A DNA stretch of 64,000 nt from Pseudomonadota bacterium (GTDB lineage Bacteria; Pseudomonadota; Alphaproteobacteria; Rhodospirillales; Magnetospirillaceae). This document shows, piece after piece, positions 61,319 to 64,000 of the stretch (positions are counted from its first letter, which is position 1; every line of letters begins with the position of its first letter). The stretch spans positions 250,392-314,391 of the forward strand of contig JAJYTF010000002.1 of NCBI GenBank assembly GCA_021793155.1, written 5' to 3'. Below the pieces are notes generated by a model, which searched no databases, was not told the origin of the DNA, and saw only the letters and a program-made list of their open reading frames with translations. A program made the translations under genes and the position numbers.

Positions 61319-63166
61319 TCACGTATCGTCGCCCTGCCTCTTCGAGGACCACAGGGCGCTCAAATATGCAAACGTCTCGTCCGATAAATCCGCGCCAGCC
61401 TGCTGTTCGGCCTGCCTCAATTCGGCCACGAGTTCCTTCTGCGCATAAAGCTTGAAAACATGTTCCCATAATTCGCGCACTGCCTCGACCGGAGCGTCGG
61501 GCTTAAGATACGCGCGTTGATCATGGGCATTGGCTTCCAGAAGGCAGTTCAATATCTGCGAAAAGCCGCATGAGCGTAGGTGGCGCTGCACCCCCTCGGA
61601 ATCAAGGCTGCCCCAGCCATCGAGGTGCTTTAAGACTTCCTGACGAAGATTGTCAAGCGGCGAATCCGAGAAGTGCAGCCCGCCCAGCCGTTCCGCCACC
61701 TCTTCCAGGAGCTCCGGATGGGTTATGACCATCAACAACAGCATCCTCTCCTGGATCTGCCATGCCGGCGGCGGTGCGGGCGGAAGCCCGGCCCCCGGCA
61801 GGCGCCCGTCCGATCCGCGGTCGATCGAACGCCGTCTTCCCTGTGTGTTCCGTCCCCCTCCCGGGGCGGCTCTGAAGGTTCCATGGAGTAGCGGCCGGGC
61901 CGGGCGAAAGGCCTCCCACAGCTGCGAGCGGAAATGACGGCGGTATTGCTCCTGGACCCCGCCGTCGGCGATCCGCCCCACCATGTCCATCAAGTCCCGC
62001 TCCAACGCCGCCCGGCGTTCCGGCGTGTCGGTCCGGTGGTTAGCCAGCGCCTGGCTCCACAGCACCGTCGACAGGGGCACGGCCCGCTCGAGCACCTCCT
62101 GCATGGCGGCAGGGCCGTTGGCGCGGATCAGGCTGTCGGGGTCCTCGGGTGCCGGTACGGTGGCGAAGGCCAGCGACAATCCCGGCTTCAGCAAAGGCAA
62201 GGCCCGTTCCGCCGCCTTGTATGCAGCGCGCTGGCCGGCGGCGTCACCGTCCAGGCAGATGATCGGCTCGGGCGCCATCCGCCATAGCAACTCGATCTGC
62301 TGCTCGGTCAACGCCGTTCCCAAGGGTGCCACGGCATGGGCGAACCCGCCGCGATGGAGCGCGATGACGTCCATATATCCCTCGCAGACGATAATGCTGC
62401 CTGCCTTTGCCGCGGACTCGCGCGCCTGCGCCAGCCCGTACAGAACTCCCCCCTTGTGAAACAGCGGAGTGTCGGGAGAGTTCAAATATTTCGGCTGGCC
62501 GTCGCCCATTATCCGGCCACCGAACGCGATAATCCTTCCGCGCCGGTCGGTGATGGGGAACATCACCCTGCCGCGGAAGCGGTCATAGGCGTCGCCGCCG
62601 CCCTCGGGCATGATCAGCAGCCCGGCCTCGACCGCCAATGCCTCCGGGATCGACGCCGCCTTCAGGGCGGATTTCAACGCCGTCCGGCTGTCGGGGGAAT
62701 ACCCCAGGCGGAACCGCCCGATGACCTGCTCATCGAGCCCTCTCTGGCGCAGATAGTCGAGCGCGGCGCGACCGTTGGGGCTGCGCAGCTCGCGTTCGAA
62801 GAAGGACGCGGCGGCTTCCATCGCATCATAGAGTGATGCCGCATGCCGCGCCCGCTCGCGCTCCTCCGGAGCCTGCGCAGGCACCTCGAGGGATGCCTCC
62901 GCCGCCAGACGCTCCACCGCTTCCGGGAAGCTCAAATGGTGCGTCTGCATCTCGAAAGTGATGACGTCGCCGTGCGCCCCGCAGCCGAAGCAGTGATAGA
63001 AGCCCTTGTCCTCATTGACGGTGAAACTGGGGGTCTTTTCGTTGTGGAACGGGCACAGGCCGGAATGATCGCGGCCTTTCCTGGTGAGCTTCACCCGGCG
63101 CCCGATGACGCTGACCAGGGAAAGCCGTGCGCGCAGTTCGTCGAGAAACGACGGGGGAAAGGCCAT
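61319..63166 (-). CDS. dnaG: DnaG primase
   Basis: Replication primase of 615 residues. The zinc-binding domain shows CPFHNEKTPSFTVNED and CFGCGAHGD, the TOPRIM core IVCEGYMDVIALHRGG, and CLDGDAAGQRAA; the C-terminal helicase-binding domain follows. It starts directly after the yqeY stop and precedes rpoD, the classic macromolecular-synthesis order. Confidence 0.96.
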   Translation of the reverse strand: MAFPPSFLDELRARLSLVSVIGRRVKLTRKGRDHSGLCPFHNEKTPSFTVNEDKGFYHCFGCGAHGDVITFEMQTHHLSFPEAVERLAAEASLEVPAQAPEERERARHAASLYDAMEAAASFFERELRSPNGRAALDYLRQRGLDEQVIGRFRLGYSPDSRTALKSALKAASIPEALAVEAGLLIMPEGGGDAYDRFRGRVMFPITDRRGRIIAFGGRIMGDGQPKYLNSPDTPLFHKGGVLYGLAQARESAAKAGSIIVCEGYMDVIALHRGGFAHAVAPLGTALTEQQIELLWRMAPEPIICLDGDAAGQRAAYKAAERALPLLKPGLSLAFATVPAPEDPDSLIRANGPAAMQEVLERAVPLSTVLWSQALANHRTDTPERRAALERDLMDMVGRIADGGVQEQYRRHFRSQLWEAFRPARPLLHGTFRAAPGGGRNTQGRRRSIDRGSDGRLPGAGLPPAPPPAWQIQERMLLLMVITHPELLEEVAERLGGLHFSDSPLDNLRQEVLKHLDGWGSLDSEGVQRHLRSCGFSQILNCLLEANAHDQRAYLKPDAPVEAVRELWEHVFKLYAQKELVAELRQAEQQAGADLSDETFAYLSALWSSKRQGDDT

Positions 63167-63622
63167 TTAGCCCAGCTGCTGTTTGACGACCGCGCTGGCT
63201 TTGGTGAAATCCATGCGCCCGGCATAGCGCTCCTTCAAGGCCGCCATCGTGCGCCCCATGTCCTTCAGGCTTTGCGCCCCGATCTCGGCGATGGTCTCCT
63301 TCACCGCGGCCAGGGTCTCCTCGGGCGAGAACTGCACCGGAAGGAACCGTTCGATGATGGCGATCTCTTCCGCTTCCTGCTGGGCCAGTTCCAGTCGCCC
63401 GCCCTGCTCGTACAGCGCGATGCTTTCACGGCGCTGCTTGATCATCGACTGGAGCATCGACAGGATTTCATCCTCGCTGATGCCATCGGCAACGCCGCGC
63501 GGCCGCGCGGCGATGTCACGATCCTTGAGCGCCGCAAGAATCAGGCGCACCGTCGACACGGTACGTGTATCCTTGCCAAGCATGGCTGCCTTCAATGCAT
63601 CGTTGAGCTGTTTGCGCAACAT
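63167..63622 (-). CDS. GatB/YqeY domain protein
   Basis: Helical protein of 151 residues of the YqeY family, which resembles the tail of GatB; function not settled, possibly linked to tRNA-dependent amidation or quality control. The pattern LNDALKAAMLGKDTRTVSTV, MIKQRRESIALYEQGGR and the C-terminal GRTMAALKERYAGRMDF is clear. The ATG at 63622 follows GGAGAGG. Upstream of dnaG in an operon. Confidence 0.92.
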   Translation of the reverse strand: MLRKQLNDALKAAMLGKDTRTVSTVRLILAALKDRDIAARPRGVADGISEDEILSMLQSMIKQRRESIALYEQGGRLELAQQEAEEIAIIERFLPVQFSPEETLAAVKETIAEIGAQSLKDMGRTMAALKERYAGRMDFTKASAVVKQQLG

Positions 63623-63737
63623 GACGCACCGCCTCTCCCCCAGATCGCCGGAAGCTTGGGAGGCTACAGCAAATCGCACCCAAAAGCAAGTTTGCAACCC
63701 ATTGAAAAGTCATGATTTTTCAAAAACAATCGAACAC

Positions 63738-63781
63738 TTGACGGGGCAGCCCAATTTGCCTATCTACACCCCAATTTGCCT
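63738..63781 (+). promoter_or_regulatory. carA promoter overlapped by a direct repeat
   Basis: TTGACG (63738-63743), 17-nt spacer, TATCTA (63761-63766). The 12-mer CCCAATTTGCCT occurs at 63750-63761 and 63770-63781, period 20 nt, so a protein could bind two turns over the promoter. Confidence 0.55.
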
Positions 63782-63883
63782 GCACGCACGTGGCCGATCG
63801 ACCGGCCGCCGGGGACGAGCGCGACCTTCACGTCGGCTCGTTCACGGTTGCGCGCGGCCCATCGAACCATCAAGGGATCACGC

Positions 63884-64000
63884 ATGACACAGGATTCGCC
63901 CGACGCCCTCGACTTCAGCGCGCGTCCGCCGGGGGCCACGGCGGCGGTGGTGCTGGCCGACGGTTCGGTGCTGTGGGGACGCGGCGTCGGCGCGCCCGGC
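63884..64000 (+). CDS. carA: CarA, carbamoyl-phosphate synthase small subunit (3' partial)
   Basis: First 39 residues only; the gene continues beyond the window. After a short leader the segment TAAVVLADGSVLWGRGVGA matches the start of the CarA N-terminal domain. The complex makes carbamoyl phosphate from glutamine, bicarbonate and ATP for arginine and pyrimidine synthesis. Divergent from yqeY-dnaG-rpoD, an order conserved in alphaproteobacteria, which supports the call. Confidence 0.85.
   Translation, partial: MTQDSPDALDFSARPPGATAAVVLADGSVLWGRGVGAPG

Overview
The window is about 64 kb of high-GC, densely packed chromosome. Gene content and order point to an alphaproteobacterium, most likely of the Rhodospirillales/Magnetospirillum type: a dcw division and cell-wall cluster, FtsZ with a very long C-terminal linker, the yqeY-dnaG-rpoD block divergent from carA, MlaA/MlaC, an ArsR-methyltransferase next to metF-metH, and palindromic repeats typical of that class. 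This is inferred from gene content, not from a 16S gene. There is no rRNA, CRISPR array, transposase or prophage. One tRNA, tRNA-Ile2(CAU), is present.

Layout. 1-11746 is the dcw cluster on the + strand (mraY partial, murD, ftsW, murG, murC, murB, ddl, ftsQ, ftsA, ftsZ), mostly linked by 4-nt stop/start overlaps. An FkbM-type methyltransferase flanked by two different palindromic repeats sits between ftsZ and lpxC. Then come bamD, recN, ligA and a CBS-domain protein (to 19279). 19405-25351 holds a TPR protein, a pentapeptide-repeat protein, a GGDEF protein, a membrane ion transporter with an alpha/beta hydrolase, and a GH25-like lipoprotein. 25415-28774 is a UvrD/PcrA helicase interrupted in helicase motif III by a 358-residue intein. 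prmA, an M24 aminopeptidase P, a cNMP-binding/TPR protein and a degenerate HD-GYP protein follow.

34917-40358 (- strand) is a methionine-cycle operon: ArsR-methyltransferase regulator, metF, metH. mlaA-mlaC, the ABC-F protein EttA and a secreted RNase T2 come next. Then hsp20, lon and a TonB/TolA-like proline-rich protein form a - strand operon. 48443-57357 is a metal-efflux locus: a + strand histidine kinase, response regulator and small protein converge on a - strand operon of a YtkA-like protein, a TolC-like channel, a CusB-like adaptor and a CusA-like RND pump. A chromate transporter is divergent from it. The window ends with tRNA-Ile2, rpoD, dnaG, yqeY and the start of carA.

The most notable items are: the intein in the replicative-repair helicase and its non-LAGLIDADG central insert; two small dispersed palindromic repeat families found by comparing intergenic regions (11838/33570 and 12785/58823); the methyltransferase inserted in the otherwise conserved ftsZ-lpxC interval; an HD-GYP protein in which the HD histidine is phenylalanine; a duplicated metal-binding motif in the CusB-like adaptor whose first copy has lost its methionines; and a three-arm, mutually exclusive hairpin between cusB and cusA.
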